Below, piece after piece: positions 1 to 11,036 of a stretch of 64,000 nt of DNA. Under the pieces are notes generated by a model. It did no database searches. It saw nothing but the letters and a program-made list of their open reading frames with translations, and was not told the DNA's origin. The stretch is from NCBI GenBank assembly GCA_963082975.1, contig OY720346.1, positions 70,485,267 to 70,549,266 of the forward strand, written 5' to 3'. Within the stretch, counting starts at the first letter, position 1, and the number at the start of each line of letters is the position of its first letter. This DNA is from Labia minor (Eukaryota > Arthropoda > Insecta > Dermaptera > Spongiphoridae). Position numbers and translations under genes: made by a program.

Positions 1-169
1 AGTCAAATATAATTTGTTTTATACTTTGATTTATAATAAAATAAATACTCTAAAAAATTATAATCAAATAAAAATTAATGAATTAAATAAATTTAAAAAA
101 AAATATTAAATTTATTTTTACATTGTGGTTTGATATCCTTACGGAGAGCATGTTTAATAGATTAAATAC
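1..169 (+). repeat. Dispersed repeat shared with 19337-19507
   Basis: This AT-rich segment aligns over about 160 bases with 19337-19507: both share ATATAATTTGTTTTATACTT near the start and GAGAGCATGTTTAATAGAT near the end, with scattered substitutions and small indels. In each place a family A repeat lies next to it. It is therefore a repeat or part of a composite element, of unknown class. Confidence 0.7.
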
Positions 170-396
170 CCGTATACCAAAGTTCATTATTCTAGCTTAA
201 ATCGTTTTTGCGTAATCTTGTCTACATATATACACACATACATAGACACACACACATATACATATATATATATATATATAGACATTTTTCTCAACCTTAG
301 TGAAAATGACTCAGGGACCTTAAAAACGTATAAAAACATCAAAATCTCCACATCGAAAATTTTCATGATCGCAATACCATCTCTGGCGAGATAGTA
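170..396 (+). repeat. Family A repeat, 5'-truncated copy
   Basis: The right-hand part of the family A element: GTTTTTGCGTAATCTTGTCT, then a CA/TA microsatellite, then CTTAGTGAAAATGACTCAGG, ending in TCTCTGGCGAGATAGTAA. The left half, with the GGAGTGTCTCC end, is missing. Several other copies lie in this window. Confidence 0.85.
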
Positions 397-1243
397 AAAA
401 GATGATTAAAGCTAGTTTAATTATTTATATAATTTATTAACTTTGAAATGACATTATTTTTTTATTTTTTTATTAAATCTATCAATGAATGCCGGAATTG
501 TCTGGCTACTTCAAACTGCAGTGCCTGAGGGGTTAAGTGTGGGGTATGGGGCAGGGTGGGGGAGGTTGGAGAGGATAATAATCTGCACGTCATTGACATA
601 GCATGCCACCTGTGCAAGAAAGCGGCATTGTTCAGTTCTTGAATCCCCAATGCATCTCCATCCACCCGAATGACATCCAAGGCATAAGTACTCGAGCTTC
701 TTTTGATGTTTTTAACATTGAAAAAAAAATGGCACCGTCATTGGTTAAATCATGCAACACAATGCTACTTTTGTGCGATAGAGTTGTTCAAGGTCAAAGT
801 TATAACCTTTCTAGATTAGAGTTGAGATTCTAATGGAAAGAAAGTTGAGGCCTACCTCGATAGTGTTACTTTGTGTCTTTTAGATATTTGCTTTGTATTT
901 TTTTTTTTTTTTAATTCTCTCTTTTCTATTGAATTTTTGTTTGATTTATAAAAAGATATGTAATAAAATAATTAACAACACATTCATAGGATCAAAACGT
1001 AGGCGTATTACAAATATTTCTCATTTTATATACACGTTTTCACAGACAATAAACATAATATTATTTTTTTTATTTTCTTTTATAGTAACATTGTATTGAT
1101 TAACATTTTAGAATAAAATTCTCCTACTCAATAATTGATTAATTAAAATTAAAAATTAGCCTTGTTATGTGAAATTAAGAATGTTTATAATTCAAATGAA
1201 ACAAATTTAAATTAATATAATATATTTATAAAATATCTTATAC
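397..1243. other. Intergenic, with GC-richer island at 480-850
   Basis: Mostly AT-rich. Bases 480-850 are clearly richer in G and C (a G-rich run at 539-575, then mixed sequence) and are not repeated elsewhere in the window. Open frames of 72 and 76 codons run through it on both strands but show no recognisable domain, so I treat it as non-coding unique sequence. Nothing else is seen in this stretch. Confidence 0.35.
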
Positions 1244-2111
1244 ACGAGGTCTATTTAAAAGAAAAGGTGAATTTTGAATTTTCGCGGGCTGTGTACATTC
1301 GATTATTGAATTTTTTTTTTTTTTTTTTTGTTATATTGGTACATATATGTTTCTCACATTATCAGCAATTTTGGATTAGTAGTTTGTTTTTGACAACTGA
1401 AAAAGGTAGTCAAGTTTTTGTGTGTTTTTCGACTTTTTACTTAAAAAAAATTGATCAAAGGTTCTCTATTAAGTTTTGCGTTAAAAATGAAATAAAATGC
1501 CCCAACGCACTTAAACTGTTGACTGTGGCATTCGGCAAGTCACAAAAAACAAAAGAAGCACGCCAAGTTCGATCAAATGTGAAGGTTTTGGTCACTGTTT
1601 TCATTGATTACAATGGCATGGTGGATCATGAGTTCTTAGCAACAGATCGTACTGTTAATAAGGAATACTACAAGGAAGTTATGTTTGCTTGAAGCAATAC
1701 GGCCCAAACGATCGGATATATTGATAAACAAATCATGGATTGGATTGGATAATAATGCCCCTCATCACACATCATTGCTTGTTCGTGATTTTTTGGCCAA
1801 AGACTACACTGCAATTATGCCTCAACCACCGTATTCACCAGAATCGGCTCCCTGCGACTTTTTCTGAAGAGACCCATGAAAGGAAAACGTTTTGCCACAA
1901 TTGTTGAGATAAAATCGGAATCGAAGAACGAGCTGATTGCAATACAGAAAAGCGTATTTCAGAAGTGCTTCGACGATTGGAAGAAGCGCTGGCATAAGTG
2001 CATTATATCTGAGGGAAATTACTTTGAAAGAGAACAAAATGAATATTTATGAATAAATAAATACTTTTCTAAATAATTCAAAATTCATCTTTTCTTTTGA
2101 CCAAAACCTCG
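1244..2111 (+). mobile_element. Internally deleted mariner transposon
   Basis: Imperfect terminal inverted repeats: ACGAGGTCTATTTAAAAGAA at the left and TTCTTTTGACCAAAACCTCG at the right, both followed inward by a GGTGAATTTTGAATT-like block. At about 870 bp it is shorter than the usual 1.3 kb mariner. The inside encodes only the middle and C-terminal transposase, so the N-terminal DNA-binding part is lost. The ends and inner sequence match the minus-strand element at 20761-21417, so the two are one family. Not able to move by itself. Confidence 0.85.
1381..2051 (+). pseudogene. Mariner transposase remnant
   Basis: One frame to about 1692 reads KEARQVRSNVKVLVTVFID and RTVNKEYYKEVM, which are mariner DDD-transposase blocks. 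A frameshift near 1690 moves to the next frame, which continues with the second catalytic block and MPQPPYSPESAPCDFF. A further break follows at CDFF (stop at 1864), and a C-terminal stretch resembling KRPMKGKRFATIVEIKSES follows. At the DNAPAH-type site the sequence is NNAPHH, so the second catalytic aspartate is replaced by asparagine. The third aspartate (CDFF) sits 35 residues later, as D34D spacing requires. With frameshifts, an internal deletion and a lost catalytic residue it is inactive. Confidence 0.85.
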
Positions 2112-2584
2112 AATCATAATTACTTTATTTCATTTAAAAAAACAAAGAGTAGTAATTTAAAATTTTTGGAGAGGACTCGAAATGATATTATCCTAACAGT
2201 AGCACAAAAATTTTAAGTTCTTTTATGTTACCCCTAATCAATTTCTTATTATTATGTTCAATGAACAATTCGAAATTTTTTGAAATGTTCAATTTAAAAT
2301 AATTAAATTAAATTAATGGATTATAAAAACATGTGTCTTTTAATAAAATAAAATTACTTATTAACATTAAATTATTTAAAAATTTAAAATAAAAGTCAAA
2401 AATATTTGGATTTATTCACATTAAAATTTACAAAATTATCTTTTTTTTGATGTTTCTTGTCTTCATTATTTCAGCAAATTTAATAACCTTTAACTACACA
2501 TACAGTTTTCTAAGTAAATATGTAATTATATTTTCTTCTATAATTATATAATATGTTTTTAAGTGGGTGGAAAAATTGAAATCA
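2112..2584. other. AT-rich spacer
   Basis: Low-complexity AT-rich sequence with poly-A and poly-T runs. I see no gene, inverted repeat or known element in it. Confidence 0.5.
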
Positions 2585-3009
2585 TATAACGCTTGAAAAC
2601 TGTTGGAGAAGTCTTGATATGGAATCGTTCTCAGAATAGTCGTCACAACGTTCAGGCCGGCAATCCACAACAGGACAGCAGAAAACACTGAATGTGTTCG
2701 AGCTAACAAAAGATCGGCGATTGACTCTGCGACTAATAGCCGAAGAATTGGGTATTAGCAAAGACAAAGTAAGTAGTGTTTTCTGGTGTCCTGCATGTGG
2801 ATTGCCGGCCTGAACGTTGTGCCTGCTATTCTGAGAACGATTCCATATCAAGACTTCTCCAACAGTTTTCAAGCGTTATACGAACTTTGTGAGAAGAGTG
2901 TTGTGACTAGTGGAGAGTATTTTAAAGGACAATAAAGGTATTTACAATTACCATTCTCTTTTTTTGTTTTTATCATACCATTCATCGAACTTTTTAGACA
3001 CACTTCGTA
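2585..3009 (+). mobile_element. Rearranged fold-back mariner remnant
   Basis: Two 85-base arms (2585-2669 and 2796-2880) are inverted copies with a few mismatches. Between them, 2660-2785 encodes a mariner helix-turn-helix segment (LTKDRRLTLRLIAEELGISK). The right arm and its continuation to about 2932 encode a mariner C-terminus ending TSGEYFKGQ and a stop. Downstream, CGAACTTTTTAGACACACTT at about 2986-3005 looks like a mariner right end, next to CG and TA. No left end is visible. The element joins the N-terminal and C-terminal regions and carries an extra, inverted piece of the C-terminal region at its left. It differs from the family at 1244-2111. Confidence 0.75.
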
Positions 3010-3875
3010 CATTCATACAACAATAATAATTTATCATCCCTTAGAATTTGACTGGTGGTTAAAAAAATACATATACCATACCATCCCACGTATTTTATAT
3101 TAAAATAATACAATAAATCTTATTTAATTAATTGAATTTTAATTCAAATCTTTGCATATTCAGTAGGGATAATTTGTGATGTGTACCAGGTTGAATTCCC
3201 TCCCTCCACTATTAATCGAGTAAATTGAATTCACGAGATGAAGAGAATAAAAAATAAAAAGAAGAAAGAAAGAAGAAAAAGATTGAAAAAAACTGGAATG
3301 CATATAACATTGGTAAAGATATGAGCTAATCATATCAATAATTTTCCCCGGGTTTGAATTTGCATTTAATATTCTCGCCTATCTTGTTTAAAAAAAAAAT
3401 AAGAAGAAAAAAATTTACCATATTTTTCTTTTTTTTTAATGTATATATTTACGATGATGCTAAAAATCGATTATTATCTTATATATTTGCCATTTAGATG
3501 TCGGGATTTATTTTCCACGTCTACCATGGTTCGTTTTATTTTCTATCTCTTTCAATTATTTATTTTTGCGTGTAAACCTTATATTTTATTAGAGGTAAAT
3601 CTATATATAGCCAAGATTACAAGAATGAAAAAAAATTGTATTATCCTAAGTACACATTTAATGATTATATTTATTCGAAACGATCTATATCCCTGAATTT
3701 AAAATATAGATTAAATATGTGACTAGTGTGAAATTATTTTATTTTATTCATTATTTTTTCAAATATGGAAGATTGTGGTTAGATTTTCCTTTCATTTCTT
3801 TTCTGATTTAGAAGAACCATTATTTGGTTGGTGTATTTTATTTTATTTATCGAATTTCATTTTTATTCTTTATAT
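3010..3875. other. AT-rich spacer
   Basis: AT-rich with purine-rich runs near 3240-3300 and poly-A/T tracts. The open frame at 3439-3696 has the hydrophobic, Ile/Leu/Tyr/Phe-rich composition expected of chance AT-rich DNA. No feature recognised. Confidence 0.5.
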
Positions 3876-4106
3876 CAGTGATTCCCAAACTGTGAAGCGC
3901 GATGGCGTCATAAGGGAATACTTGAAATTTTTGGTTCTAAAAAACAAAGTCGGATGATTTTGCAATGCTCTGAAACTTTTTCGATGGAGGGAAGAAAAGT
4001 TTTCCAATTTTTCAAGAGAGTAAAAATTTATATAAAAATCGGATGTATTAAGGGAGCCTCGGAAAAAATCCGGGAGCCGCAAACCAGAAAAGTTTGGGAA
4101 CCTCTG
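3876..4106 (+). mobile_element. hAT-type MITE with perfect 8-bp target duplication
   Basis: Ends are CAGTGATTCCCAAACT at the left and AGTTTGGGAACCTCTG at the right, a near-perfect terminal inverted repeat with CAG...CTG termini. CTTTATAT flanks both sides (3868-3875 and 4107-4114), an 8-bp duplication as hAT transposases make. The inside is non-coding. A related copy in opposite orientation lies at 40134-40442. Confidence 0.88.
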
Positions 4107-4204
4107 CTTTATATTTAGAAAAAAGGTAACTGACTTAACTATATTAATGAGGGAAAATGGAGAGAGAAATATAATCTAGGAAAGCAAAATCTCAAAAAGA
4201 CGTT

Positions 4205-4553
4205 TTCAAAAATTTAAGTGCAAGATGATTGATTTTAATAAGTGAATTCATGTTCATTTTATTAGTATATCTTTACTAATTTAATTTAAGTAATACATTT
4301 TTAATTAATTATCTTACTTATAAATTTGTATAAATTTATATAATTTATAAATAAGACAAAAATTTGAAAAATGATTTTTTGAGTATAATATTTTTCAAAA
4401 ATTTAAATGCAAAAAAGGTAAAAGGTAACTGATTTTAAAAAGTGAGTTCATGTTCATTTTATTACTTTTCTTTACTAAGTAATACATTTTTTAATAAATT
4501 ATCTTACTTATAAATTGTATAAATTTATATAATTAATAAATAAGACAAAAAAT
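4205..4553 (+). repeat. Diverged direct tandem repeat of about 160 bp
   Basis: The block at about 4205-4365 (TTCAAAAATTTAAGTGCAAG, later TTCATGTTCATTTTATTA and TTATCTTACTTATAAATT) recurs at about 4393-4553 with small indels. The offset is near 188 bases. Non-coding. Confidence 0.75.
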
Positions 4554-5205
4554 TAACAATAATGTTTTTGTTTCTGCCTACTAGCATCTGTTATGATATT
4601 GTTAAATTTTGCAAGATATCTCAGATTTTGTTAGCCAACCACTGAATAAAGACAAAATGAATTTTTCATTTTGTGAGCTCATCTATCATTGAATTATTTC
4701 ATTATAATTTGAAAGAGGAAATATAAACTAAAATGATAAAACAATAATATTTCTAATATCTTATAAACTAATTCATTTCACTATTGTCAAGTATATAAAA
4801 TAAAAATATAATTACGAGATATTAAAAGAAATTTAAAAGAAAAAAAAAGAAAAATAGATAAGAAACCTGATTTTGTTTTGTAATCATTAATTCCTTTCTC
4901 CCCTACCCCCTCCAAAAATAAATATATATTTTTTAAATTTCCCTCAGGAATTTGCTAACTCTTGAGAATTTGATGGATAGAGTAGTAGTTGTCACCCAAA
5001 GCTTGAATGTTTGATAAATACACGAGATTATCTTTTTTTCTTTTACTGTCTTAATTTACTCAGTTGTTTTTTTAATTATATATATATATTATAATTATGT
5101 TTCGGATAATAATAATAATGAAATTAAATTTGTAAATATATTATATATAATAAGAGTGTGATTTATATGTGAATATATTTTCAAAGAATAAGAGAGAAAA
5201 AGATA
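4554..5205. repeat. AT-rich DNA with a repeat shared with 40680-40920
   Basis: The part at 4700-4890 resembles 40680-40900: both contain AACAATAATATTTCTAAT and end in AAGAAACCTGATTTTGTTTTGTAA. The rest is AT-rich without recognisable features. Confidence 0.45.
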
Positions 5206-5824
5206 ATTGATTAGTCTAACCGATGTATCATAGATTTGGATAAAACTTTACCAGTGTATTCCTTTTTTGATTCAAAACAAATTTTCCTTAATTAATTAAT
5301 TTTTTAATCATCTTAAATCAAAACGGAAATTATAAAAAAAACCCAGAAAATTAATGGATCCCTCTGGTAGTCAAATAATAAAACATAGTAGCTAAATAGT
5401 ATATCAATGAATTTATATGCAAACTTTAATAATTCTACTAGAAGCGACCGCTACATACTGCTTAAATAATTTTCCAATATCCAAAACGAACCGAAAAACA
5501 AACGAAAATTAGTGAATAAGTTAATAATTATGGTGAATTAGTCAATAAATAAATAAATAAAACATTATTAACACGTTCCCGCCGGCTCCATAATTTGTCT
5601 ATTTATGTTATGTGTTGGCATGAGCCACCGGTGGTACATGCCGGCGGGAACGTAATAAATGGCTGCTCATTCATAACTAGTTTACATGCAAACTTTGATA
5701 ATTTTTTCTTGTAAACTAGAAGCGACTCCACACACTTCTTAAGGAAAGTTTGTTTTGAATCAAAAAAGGAATATACTGGTAAAGTTTTATCAAAATCCAT
5801 CATACATCGGTTAGACTAAACAAT
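5206..5824. repeat. Inverted repeat of about 86 bp flanking a small MITE
   Basis: The left arm 5206-5292 and right arm 5739-5824 are inverted copies with a few mismatches; the left arm contains TCTAACCGATGTATCATAGA and the right arm the matching CATACATCGGTTAGA. In between, a segment near 5416-5460 (GCAAACTTTAATAATT, TAGAAGCGAC) is repeated in direct orientation at 5690-5730. The layout suggests a diverged terminal-inverted-repeat element, or a broken duplication into which the MITE at 5572 later moved. Confidence 0.6.
5572..5653. mobile_element. TTAA-type MITE (piggyBac-like), degraded right end
   Basis: Inverted ends CACGTTCCCGCCGGC and CCGGCGGGAACGT enclose about 55 bases that include GAGCCACCGGTGG. 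TTAA precedes the left end (5568-5571); at the right the site reads AATAAA, so the second TTAA is lost. The copy at 51046-51132 is almost the same and has both TTAA sites. Non-coding, able to form a hairpin. Confidence 0.75.
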
Positions 5825-6293
5825 TACCCTAAAAAAATATACTTTTAAAAACTGTCTCGTGTTAATTGCTTGCGAGTTGAAAATAAAATAAATGAATTAA
5901 TATTATATATATATCAAAAAATATTATTGTACAATATAGAGCCAAGTTTCAAAAATTTTCAAATAAATTTTCATTTTCACAATTTAAAAGAAATGTTGAA
6001 CAACAAATTTTTATTCCGGGATTTACTTTATTTTATCCTTCACCTAAGAAAAAAATATGAAACCAGCTTATAAAATATATATTTTCTTATACTTATATGA
6101 ACTAAAATTGATAAATTATAGATATAATTTTTTTTTTTGTAAATCTACAGTATGAAAACTATTTTTTCCCCAGAATAAAAATTGAAAACATTGAAGAGAA
6201 AAATAAAATACTTAAACCCACTCAAAACAAGATCTCATAAATAAATACTTAATGTTTTGACTGAATCGATTATATAAATATGTAGGATTTTTG

Positions 6294-6342
<49 letters not shown>

Positions 6343-6904
6343 TATATTATAATGTATGTAGATATATAAATAGATAGATTATCAGCAAGCAATTGTGTCT
6401 CATTCAGATCGATTATAAAATTAATTCAGAGATAGTTCATTATTTACGTCAATAAAATTTTAAAAGCGATCAAAACACAGAACAAAAACCTGATTGATAC
6501 TCAGTATACATGCAAAAGAAAGAGACAGGTTGCGAGAGAACTAATTGGAGTTGAATTTATTTGTAGACAACAAAAACTAATGCAATTATTAACATTCTTT
6601 GGTTTATTGCTTTCGTTGCCAAATCGGATTTAAATTCATAAAAATATTTCCGTGTTTTATTACTAAATTAAATGGGGTATTGAGAACGATTAATATAAGA
6701 AGAGTAGGAAAAAAAATCTGGGTTGAACTTTGTTGATGATGATAAACAAAAACAATAACAACATCTTTGATTGGTCTGTTTGTAGAGTTTTATAGCAGGT
6801 TTGCTTTCTGTGAAATATAAGTAATTAGATTCAAAGTAAAACACCTTTTTTATTAAGAAATTTAATTGGAAAGAAAATAAATGATTAGAATATATTTATG
6901 TATT
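5825..6904. other. AT-rich spacer with TA microsatellite
   Basis: Holds a (TA)n run at about 6298-6340 and otherwise AT-rich sequence. The frame at 5870-6073 is AT-driven and has no recognisable domain. Nothing else seen. Confidence 0.5.
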
Positions 6905-7250
6905 TTTACCATGATGCCTGACCGTCTGTCCGTCTGTCCATTGTGTATCCGTATAAATGTGTACAGCTTGAACAGCTCAACGGATTTTGATAAAATTTAG
7001 TATATTTACCTAATACATCAGTAGCATGAATTCATCAACTTTTAGAGTATATCTGGAAGTGGTAATTTATTAATTAATAATTAATTTTATATTAATTGTC
7101 GGAAAATATAATAGTAATTAAACTAAAAATAAAAAACAAGATAATATAAATTAGTTATTTTAATTCAAGTTTTTAAAATATTTTTTTATACTATATATAT
7201 ATAACGTTGTTTGGAAATTAATTAATTTCAAATTACTGTGCCTGATTACA
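6905..7250 (+). repeat. Family E repeat, plus orientation
   Basis: Contains CCATGATGCCTGACCGTCTG, then GTGTACAGCTTGAACAGCTC and the AACGGATTTTGATAAAATTT block seen at 20080-20130. It is the inverted partner of 8206-8585: the two arms match along most of their length, through CATGAATTCATCAACTTTTA and TTGTCGGAAAATATAATAG. The outer GACCGACGATAG end is missing here. Non-coding. Confidence 0.8.
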
Positions 7251-8205
7251 GCTCATTTTTTTTATTTATTTAGGTGTTTTTAAAATAAAAATGTTATTAT
7301 TTATTTCAAAGTGATCAATGATGGGGACCACTAAAATTGCAAACAACTGCAAACTAAATTAAATATTATAGTGATCTTTAAGAAAAAGATTAACATTCCT
7401 TTTCAAAATTAATAGATAATTTCTTTATTATTTTATATTGACGAAAATTGCAGCATGAGTAACTGTATAAATTTATGAAGAATTAATTAATCTTGGTCAC
7501 ACAAAATACTTTAATCAAATGAACTTTGGAAACTTGATTGGTACCTTACCCGTTTATGACATTATGTAATTTTATGGGGTCTCTCATCATTTTTACGGGA
7601 ATATACGCGAGCTTCTTAATCGTCTTTTTTTTGGCCAACACTGGAAAAGAAGACAATGGTCTGTTACCTTGCCCGTTCACCAGATTACGATTTCATAGTA
7701 ACAGAGGAATTGTTAAAGAAATAGTACAAAATAAAGTTAATATTAAATTGTGATTAGTTGATTACTTTCTAGGTAATTGTCTTCATTATCATTAACATTT
7801 CGACTAAAATAATATTTTTATTTTCAAATGTCTTATTTATGTTCCAAAAAAACCTTTACATATACAGACAATTTTTAAAATCTTACACATTCCTGCATTT
7901 CAGACTTAAAACCGATCTTCTATTTAATGAATTTGAAAGTTATTGGCAATAGAATTCCTCAAACAGTTCCTATAATGAGGTACCTTCTCCCCATTATTAT
8001 ATATTCCTTGAAATTGTTATCCCACAAGCTAATCATAATAAACCATATTAACAATATAATTCAGCAATATAAAATTTACAAAATAATCTCTAGTACTTAA
8101 GGTTATAAAATTTACCATAATATTTTACTTCAGAAAATAAAAATGATAATTAATAATAGATAAAGTATTAAAAATTAATAATTAATTATTTAAAAAAAAA
8201 TGATC
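7251..8205. other. Spacer between inverted family E copies
   Basis: AT-rich, no recognised gene. An open frame at 7538-7753 includes a hydrophobic stretch, but its codons look like chance. Two short similar phrases (ACCTTACCCGTT near 7541 and ACCTTGCCCGTT near 7667) hint at a small internal repeat. Confidence 0.4.
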
Positions 8206-8665
8206 TGTAGCCAGGCAAAGAATCGACCGACAATTTGAAATAAATTTATTTCCAAACAACGTTTTATATATATATATAGTATCAAAAAAAATATTTTAAA
8301 AACTTGGATTAAAATGACTAAATTATATTATCTTGGTTTTTATTTTTAGTTTAATTTCTACTATATTTTCCGACAATTAATATAAAATTAATTATTTGTA
8401 TATTATCACTTCCGCTTTCCAGATATTCTCTAAAAGTTGATGAATTCATGCTACTGATGCATTACAAAATAAAATAAATATACTAAATTTTATCAAAATC
8501 CGTTGAGCCGTTCAAACTGTACACATTTATACGGACACACAAGGGACAGACAGACAGACATCATGCTAAAAATCCTTTTTCTGTTAACAAAATGCATGAA
8601 CCGTGGAGATATGTAAAAATCTCCACATTTGAAATTTGGTGTTCCCTTCCTATCGTCGGTCGGTA
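8206..8665 (-). repeat. Family E repeat, minus orientation
   Basis: Reverse complement of the 6905-7250 and 19919-20530 copies. It ends at the right with CTATCGTCGGTCGGT, the reverse complement of the ACCGACCGACGATAG left terminus seen at 19919. The left side has ATCGACCGACAATTTGAAAT. It therefore keeps both diagnostic ends, with GACCGAC inverted repeats, over about 450 bp. No coding capacity. Confidence 0.8.
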
Positions 8666-9479
8666 AAAATTTACTATTTGATAATGTCTTAAGTAATTAA
8701 AAAAAAGAAATTCAATATTGATTTGGTTTAATCTATATAAATAAGCCTATTTCATTTAAATTACAATATAATTGGAAATCTGTTAGTGTTGTATTTTGAC
8801 CTTTTATAAATATGAAATTTGAAAATAAAACTATTTAAATCCAAATGAAAATGATAATAAAGATAAGCACGTCTAAACTAGTCAACTGATCACTCTATTT
8901 TAGTAAAAGAGAGAGAGATATTAGATATATTTATTGATTATTTATTTTATATAAATAGTTGATGAAATAGAAAGGGATTTATATAACATTTACACTTTAT
9001 ACATTTATTATCATATGTATTATACCTAAATATATTGTACATAGATATGTGAAACCCGAAACTCAAATATATATATATATATATATTCTGGAGCAATATT
9101 AAGTTCTAAAATTTATTATGATCTTGTCCTTGAAATTTGACAAATGCCATTACTGATTAGAATTCGTTAAGTTGTTCAGTGCAAGCAACAAAATGTTATT
9201 GATATCCATTGAAAGATAATGAAACTTGCAACCTGCCTATTGTAATGGCTATAATTCTTTTTAAGATGCAATGCATTGTTATCTGAAAAGCTGAATCAGG
9301 AGGCTCTAACAAGAAACAACCAAACGGATGGAATTAGAAGTTATTCTTTACTTAATGATTTATGTATTTTTGCTATTATGAAGTTTCGATGTTGGTTTTC
9401 TACATCCTGATATCAACTACCATCTATATCATCCGATTGAAGATTTTTTTTTTGCTTTTTAACTGTCATAAAATAAAAA
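8666..9479. other. AT-rich spacer
   Basis: AT-rich with a short TA microsatellite near 9068-9087. No gene or repeat recognised. Confidence 0.45.
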
Positions 9480-9700
9480 ATTACTCTCCGATGGAGGCAG
9501 ATTATTACAGTGCTTAAGTAAAACACTGTATTAGAGCCTTTGCTTCCTTCTTAAATCGGAGCGTTCGAGAGGTGTGGAGAGAGAGGGTGGGGGGAAGGGT
9601 TGGATAGAATTTTAATACCGCTGGATATTTCAAAACCAGCCAAAGGGATCATAATTCTAAATAATGGGGAGGGATTATTTTATTGAATAAACGAGAAACT
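9480..9700. other. GC-richer unique island
   Basis: A unique stretch with a G-rich run (about 9570-9605) followed by TTTAATACCGCTGGATATTT and GGGATCATAATTC. It is not repeated in the window and has no long open frame. It may be a host regulatory sequence; nothing proves it. Confidence 0.25.
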
Positions 9701-9884
9701 TTCTCCAACGGATTAAATTATAACAAAAAGAAAAACAGAATAGGTTGATTACTCTCGATTAAGAATATTTATTTATATTTAGGGACATACTTCAAAAAAA
9801 CAAAAAGATTATGGATCAATGAACTAAAGAAATTTAAAAAATATAAAAGCTTTGAAGAAATAATAATAAACCCAATTTCCTATA

Positions 9885-10320
9885 CGAGGGTGGGGTGAAG
9901 TTTCCGGCCTGTCCAAGAAAAACAATGTTTTTAAAATTTTTTTTTTTTTGCTTTATTTTTCAACGTTCAAGATAGCTGAGACCTGTCAGCTGAACGTGTG
10001 CGAAATATTTTGCACAACCATTTGAATATGGAAAGCTGTGTGCAACGTGGGTGCCGCGTTTGCTAACATTAGACCAAAAACTGCTTCGAAAAACCATTTC
10101 TACCGACAATTTGGCGCTGTAGGCGTAATCCAAACGAATTTTTGCGTCGATTCATAACTGTTGATGAGACTTAAATAAAATTAAATTAGTTAAATTAATT
10201 AGAACACCGTTATGAGAAATGTATCAGTGTTGATGGAGATTATATTGAAAAATATAGCAAAAAAAAAATTAAAAACATTGTTTTTCTTGGTCAGGCCGGA
10301 AACTTTTCACCCCACCCTCG
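9885..10320 (+). mobile_element. Short mariner derivative (436 bp) with TA target sites
   Basis: Long terminal inverted repeats (CGAGGGTGGGGTGAAGTTTC and GAAACTTTTCACCCCACCCTCG, continuing into AAGAAAAACAATGTTTTTAA) are flanked by TA on both sides. Inside, fragments of irritans-type transposase are readable: WVPRLLTLDQKLLRKT near 10040-10095, RNPNEFLRRFITVDET near 10124-10171 (with the first catalytic aspartate), then a jump to a C-terminal KCISVDGDYIEKYSKKK near 10220-10266. The middle of the gene is deleted and stops and frameshifts break the rest. Confidence 0.88.
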
Positions 10321-11034
10321 TATTATATTATAATTTGTAAAAACTAAATATTAATGAATTCCATAAATAAATATTTTATTTTATTCTTTTTAGTATAAAG
10401 ATATGTATTAATATATTAAAAATAAATATGAATATTCATAATGAAATGTTATATTTAAATTTGTAATAAAATAACTGAATATGAAGGAACATGGACACAG
10501 AGAATGGCTCTTTAAAACACTCATGTCATACTCACAAGATTTACGGACCAGATATTTATTTTGATATAAGTTGATGGCCGTATTTAAATACAGATTTCTA
10601 ACTTTACTTTTACTAAGTACTTTTTTATTCCTGTAATTCAATTTTCTCTTTTTTTTAACATCTAGAAATAAAATGATTGATTATGAAATACTTTAAATGT
10701 ATATACAACTATTAAACTATACTGCATATAAATAAAAACAATTAAAATTTATATTAATTTATATTTTCTTAATAAAATTTTTAAAGTATCTACAGAACGC
10801 TTATTATATTGAAAATAAAATATATATATTTATATACATATGTAATATTTATTTCCAAATTTTTTTTAAGTCTTAAGTTTTTTGATATATTTACTTAATA
10901 TTCTATATTTTGTTTTATTGTTAAATCCTACGTCCAATGGACTAAATTTGTATTAATATATTTTAATTTTTTGATATTTTTTTTAATTATAAAAATACAT
11001 GAAAATTTTAATAATATATTTATATTATTTATTA
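10321..11034. other. AT-rich spacer
   Basis: AT-rich; the minus-strand frame at 10408-10641 has no recognised domain. Nothing else seen. Confidence 0.45.
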
Positions 11035-11036
11035 TA

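Noticed and set aside
5063-6340. TA-rich runs as origin or promoter elements
   Set aside because: TA microsatellites occur throughout the window, so no specific site can be called.
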